This document shows positions 55,403-64,000 of a stretch of 64,000 nucleotides of DNA, one piece after another. Position numbers and translations under genes: made by a program. This DNA comes from Kordiimonas lipolytica (GTDB lineage: Bacteria; Pseudomonadota; Alphaproteobacteria; Sphingomonadales; Kordiimonadaceae): contig NZ_LRUB01000032.1 of the NCBI RefSeq assembly GCF_001550065.1, forward strand, positions 7,501 to 71,500, read 5' to 3'. Numbering within the stretch: the stretch's first letter is position 1; each line of letters begins with the position of its first letter. The notes below the pieces were generated by a model that had not been told where the DNA came from, did not search any database, and saw nothing but the letters and a program-made list of their open reading frames with translations.

Positions 55403-55981
55403 ATGACGAACGCAAAGCAGAAAAATCAGGGCAAAAAGACGTCGGTAGCGCGCCAATATGGCGTCGACCGTACGATCGTTCTGGTTGGCCTGATGGGCGC
55501 CGGCAAGACCACAGTCGGCAGGCGGCTGGCGAGAAAACTCAATCTGCCCTTCGTCGATTCAGATCATGAGATCGAAAAAGCCGCCGGCATGTCGGTGGCT
55601 GAAATTTTCGAATGCTTCGGTGAGGCCGATTTCCGCTCGGGCGAACGCCGGGTGATCGAACGCTTGCTGGACGGCAAGCCCCAGATTGTAGCCACCGGCG
55701 GCGGCGCGTTCATTAATGAGGCCACACGGGCGCTCATCAAGGACAAAGGCCTCTCGATCTGGCTGGACGCGGACATCGACGTACTCGTGGAACGCACCGG
55801 CAGGCGCGACACACGGCCACTTCTGAAAACCGGCGACCCGAAAGAAATCCTGACCCGGCTGGCCGAGGAACGGGCGCCATTTTACGCTGAAGCCGACCTC
55901 AAGGTCGCAAGCTCAAACGGGCCGCACGAGGATGTTGTTGGCGAAATCCTGAGCGCGCTGAAGGCGAGGAAAGCGGCATGA
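55403..55981 (+). CDS. aroK: shikimate kinase
   Basis: 192 residues from ATG 55403 (MTNAKQKNQGKK). P-loop GLMGAGKTTVG (29-39), shikimate-binding FVDSDHEIEKAAGMSVAEIFE and GEADFRSGERRVIERL, Gly-rich VATGGGAF, and lid RRDTRPLL. Adds phosphate to the 3-OH of shikimate in aromatic amino-acid synthesis. The ~20-residue N-terminal extension is normal for Alphaproteobacteria. The stop overlaps aroB by four bases (ATGA). Confidence 0.96.
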   Translation: MTNAKQKNQGKKTSVARQYGVDRTIVLVGLMGAGKTTVGRRLARKLNLPFVDSDHEIEKAAGMSVAEIFECFGEADFRSGERRVIERLLDGKPQIVATGGGAFINEATRALIKDKGLSIWLDADIDVLVERTGRRDTRPLLKTGDPKEILTRLAEERAPFYAEADLKVASSNGPHEDVVGEILSALKARKAA

Positions 55982-57108
55982 GCACAGGCGGCACCATGCT
56001 GAAAACCGTGCCAGTGGACCTGGGCGACCGGTCTTACGAAATTCACATCGGCGTGGGAATCGTGGCACAAATGGGCACACTGGTAGGGCCCATTTTCCGG
56101 AGCAAACGCGCCATTATCATCACGGATGAGAATGTCGCCAAACTGCACCTTGACGCGGCCGAAAAATCACTGGCGGCGAGCGGCATAAAATCGGACGCGA
56201 TTATCCTGCCCGCAGGCGAAGCAACCAAATCCTTCTCCAACTTCGAGACGCTGACGAACCGACTGTTGGAACTTGGCGCCGAACGCAAGGACACGCTGAT
56301 CGCGCTCGGCGGCGGCGTGATCGGCGACATCACCGGCTTCGCGGCGGCAGTCCTGAGGCGGGGGATGGACTTCATCCAGGTACCGACAAGCCTGCTTGCG
56401 CAAGTCGACAGCTCGGTGGGCGGCAAAACCGGCATCAACACACCGTTCGGCAAGAACCTGATTGGCGCGTTCCACCAGCCGAAAATGGTGGTGATTGACC
56501 TACAGGTACTGGACACCCTGCCCGCGCGCGAGCTGCAGGCGGGATACGCTGAGGTGGTCAAATACGGTCTGATCGACGATCCGGACTTCTTCACCTGGCT
56601 TGAAGAAAATGGCCCCAGATTGCGCAGCGGCGACCGCGACACGCAGGCGTACGCTGTGGCGAAAAGCTGCGAGGCCAAAGCCCGGATCGTGGCCGAGGAC
56701 GAGTTTGAGGCGGGCAAACGCGCGCTTCTGAACCTTGGGCACACATTCGGGCACGCGCTTGAGGCCGAATGCGGCTATGACGGCACGCTTCTGCATGGCG
56801 AAGGTGTGGCCATCGGCATGGCCATGGCGCTCGATGCAAGCGTGCGCATGGGGCTGGCGCCAGAGGCAGACCTCGCGCGCTATCTGGCGCACCTGAAGTC
56901 CGTGAACATGATGGCGACCGCAAGCCAGATTGGTAAAAAACTGGACGCCGACACGCTGCTGGCACACATGAGCCAGGACAAGAAAGTGGACGCCGGCGAA
57001 ATTGTTTTCATCCTTGGCCCCATCGGCGGCGCAGCCACGCATAAAGGCGTGGACCTGAACATCATCAAAGCTGTAATACAGGACTCTATTGACGGTCGCG
57101 GCTTATAG
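55978..57108 (+). CDS. aroB: 3-dehydroquinate synthase
   Basis: 376 residues. NAD-binding TLIALGGGVIGDITGFAAAVLRRGMDFIQVPTSLLAQVDSSVGGKTGIN is intact; zinc ligands are the Glu of ELQAGYAEVVKYGLI and the His residues in NLGHTFGHALE and LLHGEGVAIGM. It converts DAHP to 3-dehydroquinate. Coupled to aroK by a four-base overlap; the pair is a classic operon. Confidence 0.97.
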   Translation: MSTGGTMLKTVPVDLGDRSYEIHIGVGIVAQMGTLVGPIFRSKRAIIITDENVAKLHLDAAEKSLAASGIKSDAIILPAGEATKSFSNFETLTNRLLELGAERKDTLIALGGGVIGDITGFAAAVLRRGMDFIQVPTSLLAQVDSSVGGKTGINTPFGKNLIGAFHQPKMVVIDLQVLDTLPARELQAGYAEVVKYGLIDDPDFFTWLEENGPRLRSGDRDTQAYAVAKSCEAKARIVAEDEFEAGKRALLNLGHTFGHALEAECGYDGTLLHGEGVAIGMAMALDASVRMGLAPEADLARYLAHLKSVNMMATASQIGKKLDADTLLAHMSQDKKVDAGEIVFILGPIGGAATHKGVDLNIIKAVIQDSIDGRGL

Positions 57109-57172
57109 CCCATATGTGGAAGCCTGACCCGCTAGCGTTTAGCGGTGCGACATTAGAGACTGGAGCTTTACC

Positions 57173-58471
57173 ATGGACGAGACAGCGGCAGCCGCTTCTC
57201 TCTTCGATACCGATTTCTGGATCACTGCCGGGATCATTTTTGTTCTTCTGGGGCTTTCGGGCATTTTTTCCGGGTCTGAAACGGCGCTCACAGCAGCCTC
57301 CCGTGCCCGCATCCACCATATGGCGAGTGACGGCAACAAGCGGGCAAAACGCGTTTCCCGCCTGATTGACGACCAGGAACGCCTGATCGGCGCGATCCTT
57401 CTTGGCAACAACCTTGTGAACATCCTGGCGTCCGCCATTGCCACCAGCCTTTTCATGAATATGGTGGGCGAAGAAGGTGTGGTTTATGCCACCCTGGTGA
57501 TGACGGCGCTGGTGCTGATTTTCGCAGAAGTGCTACCAAAATCCTACGCCATCGCCAACCCGGACAATATGGCGCTGAAAATCAGCTGGTTCATCAGCCT
57601 AATCGTAGCGCTTTTTGCCCCCATCGTTGCCTTGGTGCAGAAGATCGTGCGCCTGACGCTCAGGGTTTTCGGTATCGACATTTCCAACATGGAAAGCGTG
57701 CTTTCAGCCCACGACGAGATCCGCGGCACCATCAACCTGCACCACAAAGAAGGTGGGCTGGTGAAAGAGGACAGCCACATGCTGGGCTCTATCCTGGACC
57801 TGAATGACGTAACGGTTGAAGACGTGATGGTGCACCGGTCTTCCATGGAAGCGCTGGATATCAACATGGGCACGGAAGAGATCATCACCGCTGTGGTCTC
57901 CAGCACCTATACGCGCCTGCCGGTCTATGAGGGCGACCCGGAAAACATCATCGGCGTGCTGCACGCCAAGGACCTACTACGGTCACTCCGCCGCGCGGGT
58001 GTGATGTCCAAGCGCGTGAATATCAAGCGCATCATGGTCAAACCCTGGTTTGTGCCAGAGACCACCACGCTTCGCGAACAGCTGAACGCCTTCCTGGAAC
58101 GCAAAGCACACTTCGCGCTGGTGGTGGACGAATATGGCGCCATCCAGGGGCTGGTGACGCTTGAAGACATACTGGAAGAAATCGTGGGCGACATTGCCGA
58201 CGAGCATGACTTCGAAGTGCCGGGCGTAAAGCAGCTTTCTGACGGCTGGGTGGGCGTGGAAGGTACCGTGCCGATCCGGGACCTGAACAAAAGGTTCGAC
58301 TGGAAGCTGCCGGACGACGAAGCCATCACGGTGGCGGGCCTTGTGATTTTCGAGGCCGAGACCATCCCGATCGTTGGCAAGAAATACCAGTTCCACGGGT
58401 TTGAGTTTGAAGTGACCTCCAGAAAGCGCAATCAGGTAACCGGCCTGAAGATGCGCAAGCTACCAGCTTAA
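57173..58471 (+). CDS. CNNM/CorC-HlyC family membrane protein (DUF21-CBS-CorC)
   Basis: 432 residues. A DUF21 domain with four membrane helices (~15-200: FVLLGLSGIFSGSETALTAAS, FAEVLPKSYAIANPDN), a CBS pair (~210-330: VEDVMVHRSSMEALDI, FALVVDEYGAIQGLVTLEDILEEIVGDIADEHD) and a C-terminal CorC/HlyC FAD-like domain (~340-425). The family moves or senses divalent cations such as Mg2+ or Co2+; old hemolysin labels are misleading. It follows aroB by 64 bp on the same strand, so it may be read from the same promoter. Confidence 0.92.
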   Translation: MDETAAAASLFDTDFWITAGIIFVLLGLSGIFSGSETALTAASRARIHHMASDGNKRAKRVSRLIDDQERLIGAILLGNNLVNILASAIATSLFMNMVGEEGVVYATLVMTALVLIFAEVLPKSYAIANPDNMALKISWFISLIVALFAPIVALVQKIVRLTLRVFGIDISNMESVLSAHDEIRGTINLHHKEGGLVKEDSHMLGSILDLNDVTVEDVMVHRSSMEALDINMGTEEIITAVVSSTYTRLPVYEGDPENIIGVLHAKDLLRSLRRAGVMSKRVNIKRIMVKPWFVPETTTLREQLNAFLERKAHFALVVDEYGAIQGLVTLEDILEEIVGDIADEHDFEVPGVKQLSDGWVGVEGTVPIRDLNKRFDWKLPDDEAITVAGLVIFEAETIPIVGKKYQFHGFEFEVTSRKRNQVTGLKMRKLPA

Positions 58472-58482
58472 AACCAGCACAA

Positions 58483-58509
58483 AAAAGCCCCGGCACATCC
58501 GGGGCTTTT
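58483..58509 (+). terminator. terminator after the CorC-type gene
   Basis: AAAAGCCCCGG-CACAT-CCGGGGCTTTT, an 11-bp stem with T's after and A's before, so it can also work for leftward transcripts reading past htpG. Confidence 0.85.
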
Positions 58510-58520
58510 CACTTGGTGTC

Positions 58521-58592
58521 ATACCGGGGCATGACCCCGGTATCTTTTCAGCATCAGGCTAAGTGGATGAAGATTCCGGCTTTCGCCGGAAT
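58521..58592. repeat. pair of REP-like palindromes between the CorC-type gene and htpG
   Basis: Two stems in tandem: ATACCGGGG-CATGA-CCCCGGTAT (58521-58543) and ATTCCGGC-TTTC-GCCGGAAT (58573-58592). Sequences of this type (CCGGCTTTCGCCGGAATGAC) are common intergenic repeats in many proteobacterial genomes. They lie in the convergent gap and may aid mRNA ends or termination. Confidence 0.65.
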
Positions 58593-58608
58593 GACCCCTT
58601 TTTGGGCT

Positions 58609-60501
58609 TTAAGCCAGCCCTTTCTCCATCGCGGCAGACAGGCGGCGGGCGAAGGCGGCGGTGTCATCCAGCTCGTCACCCTCAAGAATTTTCGCCTGAT
58701 CCAGCAGAAGGAGCACAGGGTCTGCGAGCGTATCGATCGCGCCCTTGTCGCCTGCACGTTCAGCCAGCTTGCGGATCACCGCGTGGCCCGGGTTGATCTC
58801 CAGAATCTTGGCGGAAATGGCACCGCCAAGCTGGTTGTGAGCCTTCAGGATGCGTTCCATGTGCATGTCCATGCCGCTGTCGTCCGCCACCAGGCAGGCT
58901 GCCGTGGTGGTCAGGCGGTCAGACGCGCGCACGTCCTTGATCTTGTCACCAAACACTTCCTTCATCAGCGCCGTCAGCTTCGCAAGCTCGCCTTCCGGTG
59001 CTTTCTCGCTCTCGTCTTCCTTGTCGTCGCCAGCGATGTCCTTCAGTTCCGACGCGCCGCGCGTGATGGATTTGAACGGCTTACCTTCGAAATCAGGCGC
59101 CATCTGCAGCCAGAAATCATCCACCGCGTCTGACAGCAAGAGCACCTCAATGCCCTTGGCGCGGAAGCCTTCAAGCTGCGGGCTACGCTTCACTGCCTCG
59201 GCGTCCGTGCCGGTGATATAATAGATGGCGCTTTGCTTGTCTTTCATGCGGGAGACATAGTCGGCCAGCGAGGTCCAGCCGTCCACACCCGTGGACTTGA
59301 AGCGCGCGATCTTGAGGATGGCGTCGCGGCGCTCGAAGTCCTCATAAATGCCTTCCTTGATCACCGCGCCAAATTCGCCCCAGATGGCTTCGAATTTTTC
59401 CGTGTCTTTTTCCGCCAGCTTTTCGAATTCCGAAAGCACACGCTTGGTGATGGCTTTCGACATGCGCTCAAGCGTCGGGTTGTTCTGCAGCATCTCGCGG
59501 CTGACGTTCAGCGGCAGGTCCTGGCTGTCCACCACGCCGCGCATGAAGCGCAGCCAGCCCGGCAGCAGGTCGTCGCTATCGTCGGTGATGAAGACACGCT
59601 TCACATAAAGCTTCACCCGGTTTTTGCGCGCGGGGTCAAACAGGTCCATCGGCTGCTTGGTGGGCACGAACAGCAGAACCGTATATTCCTGCATGCCTTC
59701 GACCTTATAGTGCAGCGTCACCGATGGGTCGTCGAAGCCGTGGCCCACATGGCGGTAAAATTCGGCATACTGTTCGTCTGTGATCTCTGACTTGGGGCGC
59801 GTCCAGATGGCGGAGCCTTCGTTCACCACCTTCGGCTCGTCCGCGTCATCATCTTTCTTGTCGCCGCCATTGATCGCCAGCGTGATCGGCACGGCGATAT
59901 GGTCGCTATAGGTGGTGATGATTTTCTGAAGGCGGAAGCGCTCCAGGAATTCCTTGGCGTCATCCTTCATGTGAAGGACGATTTTCGTGCCGGCAGCTTC
60001 CTTGGTGGCTTCGGCGATCTCGTAAGAGCCTTCACCGGCGCTTGACCACAGCCAGGCGTGTTCGTCACCCGCCTTTTTGGTGGTCACATGCACCATGTCC
60101 GCCACCATGAAGACGCTGTAGAAACCCACACCAAACTGGCCGATGAGCTGCATGTCCTTCTTGCTGTCGCCCGTGAGCTGGTCAACGAAATTGGCGGTGC
60201 CCGAACGCGCGATGGTGCCAAGGTTGGCGATCAGGTCGTCGCGGTCCATGCCGATGCCGTTGTCCTCGATCGTCAGGGTTTTGGCGTCTGCGTCAGCCGT
60301 GATGGCGATACCGAATTCGCCAGAAGCCAGGTCTGGCTTCGTCAGGGCTTCATAGCGTAGCTTGTCGCACGCGTCGGATGCGTTCGAGATAAGCTCACGC
60401 AGGAAAATTTCGCGGTCCGAATAGACCGAATGCACCATCATATGCAGCAGGCGGGAAACTTCGGCTTCGAACCCCATTTTCTCTGTTTTTACTTCAGACA
60501 T
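58609..60501 (-). CDS. htpG: molecular chaperone HtpG (Hsp90)
   Basis: 630 residues. N-terminal GHKL ATPase: MVHSVYSDREIFLRELISNASDACDKLRYEAL, IEDNGIGMDRDDLIANLGTIARSGT and QFGVGFYSVFMVAD. Middle domain with DLPLNVSREMLQNN and the catalytic Arg region, then a C-terminal dimer domain. ATP-driven folding of client proteins. Lacks the C-terminal MEEVD of eukaryotic Hsp90, as expected. It is isolated from both neighbours. Confidence 0.98.
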   Translation of the reverse strand: MSEVKTEKMGFEAEVSRLLHMMVHSVYSDREIFLRELISNASDACDKLRYEALTKPDLASGEFGIAITADADAKTLTIEDNGIGMDRDDLIANLGTIARSGTANFVDQLTGDSKKDMQLIGQFGVGFYSVFMVADMVHVTTKKAGDEHAWLWSSAGEGSYEIAEATKEAAGTKIVLHMKDDAKEFLERFRLQKIITTYSDHIAVPITLAINGGDKKDDDADEPKVVNEGSAIWTRPKSEITDEQYAEFYRHVGHGFDDPSVTLHYKVEGMQEYTVLLFVPTKQPMDLFDPARKNRVKLYVKRVFITDDSDDLLPGWLRFMRGVVDSQDLPLNVSREMLQNNPTLERMSKAITKRVLSEFEKLAEKDTEKFEAIWGEFGAVIKEGIYEDFERRDAILKIARFKSTGVDGWTSLADYVSRMKDKQSAIYYITGTDAEAVKRSPQLEGFRAKGIEVLLLSDAVDDFWLQMAPDFEGKPFKSITRGASELKDIAGDDKEDESEKAPEGELAKLTALMKEVFGDKIKDVRASDRLTTTAACLVADDSGMDMHMERILKAHNQLGGAISAKILEINPGHAVIRKLAERAGDKGAIDTLADPVLLLLDQAKILEGDELDDTAAFARRLSAAMEKGLA

Positions 60502-60600
60502 GTTTTCTCTCAGCTAGCTGTTACGGTGTAATAGAAAGGCTCGGTGCGCCACTTTGGGCGCACCATGATTTGTCCTGATTTAGGAAACAATTCTTCAGGA

Positions 60601-61638
60601 TCAAGAGGCAGCAGGCGTCTGAGCCTTAACAAATGCGCCCCGGGCGCGCATCAGCACCTCTGCGTCACCATCCGCCAGCTTGAAAAACCAGCCACGGGTT
60701 TTGGCATTAATGGCTTCCGCTTCAGCCGCCCCGTCCATGGGCGCGTCCGGCAGCGGCCCGGCTTCGCCTTCGCTCATCAGGCTTTCGTCATGCTGAGCAG
60801 AAACCTGCGCCCAAGTGGCACCTTCCATGTCATAGAGCGTCACGGTCAGGCGGAGGCCGTCGTGGGTCGTGAGTGTGGCTGTGCGCTTGGGCGCTGTCAG
60901 CGGATTACCCAGATGGCGCACGTCAGAAAAGCTGAGGCCAGTGAGCACACGCGCGGGTTCCGCAAGCTGCCATGTGGGTACTGCTTCTTCGCCAGCCTGC
61001 AGGCCTTCAAGGCTGTACTCACCTTCTCCCAGCGAACGCGCAAGCACGGTATCACCCAGGCTGACGCTGCGGACGCGGCTGTCCGCAAGGTCCAGAAGGT
61101 CGGTGTTGAGCCACCAGGCCGGGTCATCAGCGCCTTCAGCCAGGGACGTCACCAGCCAGGCGCGGGTGTCGCTTTCCTGGAAAATATAGGTCAGTGACCG
61201 GTCGCTGCCGATGGTGCTTTGCTTGCCCATGGCAAAGGCAAGCACTGTGGTGCCGTTTGCATCCAAAAGCGATACATCGGTGGCCGCATCCCCGAGGCCG
61301 ATCTGGTCGAACCGCTCAGGGTTGGAGGTCTTTGGTTCACGCCGTTCTGACAAGGCAACACCACGCAGGAAGTCGCGCACCTTGGCAAGGTCAGCCGGGT
61401 AGCCGCCGCGCTCCGCCACTGCCCAGACGTCAGCCTGCTTTTTCAGGGTTACGGTTGCAGGCCCTTTTTTCAGGCTGAGGGCGGCCACATCATTGATGCG
61501 CTCCTTCATGCCTTCAAACGTGGGTTCGCCCCTGCCGCCCTGGTCGCGCGTCGGGTCTTCGCCGAACAGCACCCAGATGGCGCCAAGGATGGCAAACAGC
61601 GTGAGATAGCCGAGAATGTTGGTCAGTCTTTCAGACAT
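60601..61638 (-). CDS. DUF4340 domain-containing protein
   Basis: 345 residues from ATG 61638 (MSERLTNILGYLTLF), preceded by AAGAGACC; the open extension to 61734 overlaps the upstream gene and has no family support. One N-terminal membrane helix (~8-24), then a periplasmic beta-rich region made of two related halves (LKKQADVWAVAERGGYPADLAKVRDFLRGVA) typical of DUF4340. It always travels with GldG-like ABC auxiliary proteins. The start lies inside the upstream gldG-like gene (36-bp overlap), supporting one operon. Confidence 0.87.
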   Translation of the reverse strand: MSERLTNILGYLTLFAILGAIWVLFGEDPTRDQGGRGEPTFEGMKERINDVAALSLKKGPATVTLKKQADVWAVAERGGYPADLAKVRDFLRGVALSERREPKTSNPERFDQIGLGDAATDVSLLDANGTTVLAFAMGKQSTIGSDRSLTYIFQESDTRAWLVTSLAEGADDPAWWLNTDLLDLADSRVRSVSLGDTVLARSLGEGEYSLEGLQAGEEAVPTWQLAEPARVLTGLSFSDVRHLGNPLTAPKRTATLTTHDGLRLTVTLYDMEGATWAQVSAQHDESLMSEGEAGPLPDAPMDGAAEAEAINAKTRGWFFKLADGDAEVLMRARGAFVKAQTPAAS

Positions 61639-61672
61639 ACCGGTCTCTTTAGCTCCGTCTTTTTGGCCCGCC

Positions 61673-63571
61673 TCAGGCAAGCTTGTTGTCTTGGCGTCGG
61701 CGGCGCAGTAGCACACGAATGAGCGCAAAGGCAATGATCAAGAGCGGCATCAGCGCGATATTGATGGCCGCCAGCCAACTGCCCAGGCTGTCAATTTCGG
61801 TCCGCAGGCTCCGCTGAACTTCGCGGAGCGCCTTCCGCGTCTCCAGAAGCTGGTCGCGGAAACGCTCGATTTCCGCTTCCTGATCGCCGGACAGCACAGC
61901 CGTGCCCTCAGGCTTCTGCGCTTCAAGCTGGGCGATCCGGTCTTCGGCTGCCTGCAGGTCTGCCTCAAGGCGCTGTTCTTCCGCCAGATATTTGGCTTCT
62001 GCCTCACGGCGGATATCGTCCACCACCTCAAACGGGCGCTTGGAAATGCCGCGGCCGCGCAGGTCCAGAAGCGCGTCAGAGCCCGAGATATGGTCCGCCA
62101 TATTCAGCACATAGCTGCCGTTGCCCGCAATCGGGACGACCACCCGCTGGCCAAGGAACTGCTGCAGCTGCACCCAGAAGCGGTCATCGAACAGGTCACT
62201 GTCTGCCGTGACCACAAGATTGACATCCCCTTCCTTCAGCGCAGGGTTCACAACCGGGCCGCCTTCCGCCTCTGCCCGGTCCGGGAAGGCCGTGGCCGCG
62301 TGGCCCGTGATCCGCGCCGACAGGATGAAGGATTGGCCCGCGGGCTCCAGGTCCTGCAACAGGCTGTCCGGGTCAGGCACGCCGACGGCGCGCGAGGCGT
62401 CATAAAGCATGGCGACGGAACTTGTCGTCACCAGGGGCTGGACGTTTGTGCCGGCATCCTCAAGTGGCTCCAGCACGCCGCTGCTGGCGAAATTCAGATT
62501 GTTCACCGAGCCGCTGACCGGGTCGTCGCTTGCCAGGAAATTATCGGTCACCCCCAGCCAGAAGACATAATCCTTCACCGCGTCCGGGCCATAGCCGCCC
62601 ATCTGTACGCGCTGCGCCAGCGAGGCATCGCCCACCACCTTGCCTTCCGGCATGGTCACGCCCCAGGCTGGCAGCAGCGGGCCAAGCGTGGACGGGCTGG
62701 GCGCCATGGCACGCGGGTTCATGGCCTCAGCATGCGGGTCCAGGAACACAAGCGTGCGGCCACCCTTCAGCACATATTGATCAATGGCGAAAAGCTGGTC
62801 TTCGTTCAGTTCCGGTGGATGCACGATCATCAGCACATCCATGTCCTCGGGGAGTGCAGTGAAGCTGGGGTCAATATCCACCAGGTCAAAGGCTTCGCCG
62901 AGCTGTTCATAAAGCACATAGGGCTGTGCCTGCCCCTGCATCATCGCCTGCGGGCCACCGGGGCCATAGGGCATGGGCAGCTGGGTCAGGAGGCCAAGTT
63001 TTTTCTGGCCAGTGCGGTCCAGCCCTACCAGCATTTTAACTAGGTCATACTCAAGGAATTTTTCCCGCTCTTCAGTGAAGAAAGCGATTTCACCCCTGCC
63101 GTCGGTGGAGTTGCTGGCGGTAAGCCCCAGATAAAGCGTCGAACCGTCCCCAAGCGGGATGCCCTTGAGGCCAGCAGCGACCGCGTCGTCTTCGGCTTCC
63201 GAAAAGGGTTCAGGGTCAATGACAGACAGATGAATATTCGCCGGGTTCTGTGCCTCAAGCGCGCGCAGCATATCCTCTACCCGCTTGCCATAGCTCAGGA
63301 GCTGTGGATAGGGGGCCGCGAGCGATTTCGAGAAATAGAAATTCAGCGTGACCGGCTCGTCGAAGCGCTCAAGCGCGCTGATGGTGCCGCTTGAGAGCGT
63401 ATAGAGCCCCTCGTCCGTCAGGTCCAGCCGCACGCCGCGCATGTAGCGGTCCGCGATCACGGTGACAGACAGGAACAAAAGTGCCGCCATCAGAATCTGG
63501 ATGCCCGGCCGTTTCATGATGCCTGCTGTCGCCATAGTCTGTTGCTCTTGCTTTTTATCCTCAGCCATCAT
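61673..63571 (-). CDS. GldG-like ABC-transport auxiliary protein
   Basis: 632 residues. A membrane helix near residue 25-42 (IQILMAALLFLSVTVIADRYM) is followed by the periplasmic GldG domain (VRLDLTDEGLYTLSSGTISALERFDEPVTLNFYFSKSL, VLKGGRTLVFLDPHAEA). A coiled coil (~535-600) and a second helix end the protein (IALMPLLIIAFALIRVLLRRRRQ). Named for gliding motility in Bacteroidetes, but the non-gliding proteobacterial copies have unknown substrate. The start overlaps the permease gene stop by four bases (ATGA). Confidence 0.9.
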   Translation of the reverse strand: MMAEDKKQEQQTMATAGIMKRPGIQILMAALLFLSVTVIADRYMRGVRLDLTDEGLYTLSSGTISALERFDEPVTLNFYFSKSLAAPYPQLLSYGKRVEDMLRALEAQNPANIHLSVIDPEPFSEAEDDAVAAGLKGIPLGDGSTLYLGLTASNSTDGRGEIAFFTEEREKFLEYDLVKMLVGLDRTGQKKLGLLTQLPMPYGPGGPQAMMQGQAQPYVLYEQLGEAFDLVDIDPSFTALPEDMDVLMIVHPPELNEDQLFAIDQYVLKGGRTLVFLDPHAEAMNPRAMAPSPSTLGPLLPAWGVTMPEGKVVGDASLAQRVQMGGYGPDAVKDYVFWLGVTDNFLASDDPVSGSVNNLNFASSGVLEPLEDAGTNVQPLVTTSSVAMLYDASRAVGVPDPDSLLQDLEPAGQSFILSARITGHAATAFPDRAEAEGGPVVNPALKEGDVNLVVTADSDLFDDRFWVQLQQFLGQRVVVPIAGNGSYVLNMADHISGSDALLDLRGRGISKRPFEVVDDIRREAEAKYLAEEQRLEADLQAAEDRIAQLEAQKPEGTAVLSGDQEAEIERFRDQLLETRKALREVQRSLRTEIDSLGSWLAAINIALMPLLIIAFALIRVLLRRRRQDNKLA

Positions 63572-64000
63572 CCTGCCTCCCGCTTGCTTTCCACCACAAC
63601 CCGGTTGACCCAGAGCCAGAAGGCGATCACCGCGATGAAATAGAAGACGTCAGCGAAGGAAACGACACCCTTCTGCAGATTGTCGAAATGAATGAGGAAA
63701 GAGAAGTTGGCCACAGCGAGCGTCAGCCCTTCGGGCGCCCAGCCGGTGAAAAGGTCCAGCACCATCGGCAGGCCCGACACCAGGAACAGGAAACACACGG
63801 TGACCGCCAGAATGAAAGCCACCACCTGGTTCTTGGTTGTCGCAGACAGCGCGCTGCCGATCGCAAGGTAGGCCGAGGCCATCAGAAGCGAACCCAGATA
63901 CCCGGTGATGATCACGCCGTTGTCGGGCGAGCCAAGCCAGTTGACCGTGATCCAGATCGGCACAGTGAAAAGAAGCGCAAGGCCCGCGAAGGCGACGGCC
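63568..64000 (-). CDS. ABC-2 type permease, GldF-like (5' end outside window)
   Basis: The frame stays open to the window edge; 144 codons are seen. At least four membrane helices: ...AFAGLALLFTV..., GYLGSLLMASAYLAIGSALSA, VVAFILAVTVCFLFLVSGLP and VFYFIAVIAFWLWVNRVVV. This matches the C-terminal half of ABC-2 permeases that pair with GldG-like proteins. The ATPase gene is expected further upstream, beyond 64000. Confidence 0.87.
   Translation of the reverse strand, partial: AVAFAGLALLFTVPIWITVNWLGSPDNGVIITGYLGSLLMASAYLAIGSALSATTKNQVVAFILAVTVCFLFLVSGLPMVLDLFTGWAPEGLTLAVANFSFLIHFDNLQKGVVSFADVFYFIAVIAFWLWVNRVVVESKREAG

Overview
This is chromosomal DNA of an alphaproteobacterium, most likely a marine Kordiimonadales-like or Rhodospirillales/Sphingomonadales-like organism. 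The evidence is a DUF4167 gene, the order clpB / DUF4167 / prmC / prfA / hisS / ispG / RodZ-like / ptsP / lysC / ubiG, a grxC / carbon-nitrogen hydrolase / DUF1178 cassette, short NrdA and NrdB proteins without visible ATP-cones, and two large TonB-dependent receptors. The genus is an inference; no rRNA or tRNA gene was found in the window.

Layout. 1-0.93 kb: end of an M23 peptidase gene, then a small periplasmic protein. 1.6-15.8 kb is the accessory part: two TonB-dependent receptors (TBDR1, TBDR2) flank a SAM methyltransferase, a TPR-sulfotransferase, a stand-alone 2-oxoglutarate/Fe(II) oxygenase and a TPR protein with a C-terminal 2OG-Fe(II) oxygenase domain; an S9 serine peptidase follows TBDR2. 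15.8-30.7 kb: mostly leftward housekeeping genes (clpB, DUF4167, prmC, prfA, hisS, ispG, RodZ-like, ptsP, a nitronate-monooxygenase-like gene, lysC) and divergent ubiG. 30.7-37.6 kb: CPBP protease with a divergent AraC regulator, the DUF1178 / Nit / grxC operon, comF with a divergent methyltransferase, a nucleotidyltransferase, mutT, a lone Flp pilin and a small unknown gene. 37.7-43.3 kb: argJ, a secA with two SEC-C zinc motifs, and a secreted unknown protein. 43.4-49.8 kb: nrdB, an orphan two-TM sensor-like protein, a complete ISL3-family insertion sequence with an 8-bp target duplication inside the nrdA terminator, nrdA and accA. 49.9-64 kb: penicillin-acylase family protein, xerD, a large secreted unknown protein with a tiny upstream membrane-protein gene, aroK-aroB, a CorC/HlyC-type protein, htpG, and a GldF/GldG/DUF4340 ABC-linked operon that runs off the end.

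How genes work together. The housekeeping blocks look like ordinary operons with ATGA or TGATG overlaps (prfA-prmC, aroK-aroB, mutT-nucleotidyltransferase, Nit-DUF1178). nrdA and nrdB are separated by about 2.2 kb, but both have NrdR-box-like sequences upstream, spaced 31 bp start to start, so shared control is likely. The best candidate for an undescribed system is the receptor-flanked island at 1.6-15.8 kb. It combines outer-membrane import, peptide cleavage and three kinds of group-transfer or oxidative tailoring enzyme (sulfation, hydroxylation, methylation), two of them carrying TPR arms that could hold a protein or peptide partner. The two receptors also have a codon choice clearly unlike their neighbours.
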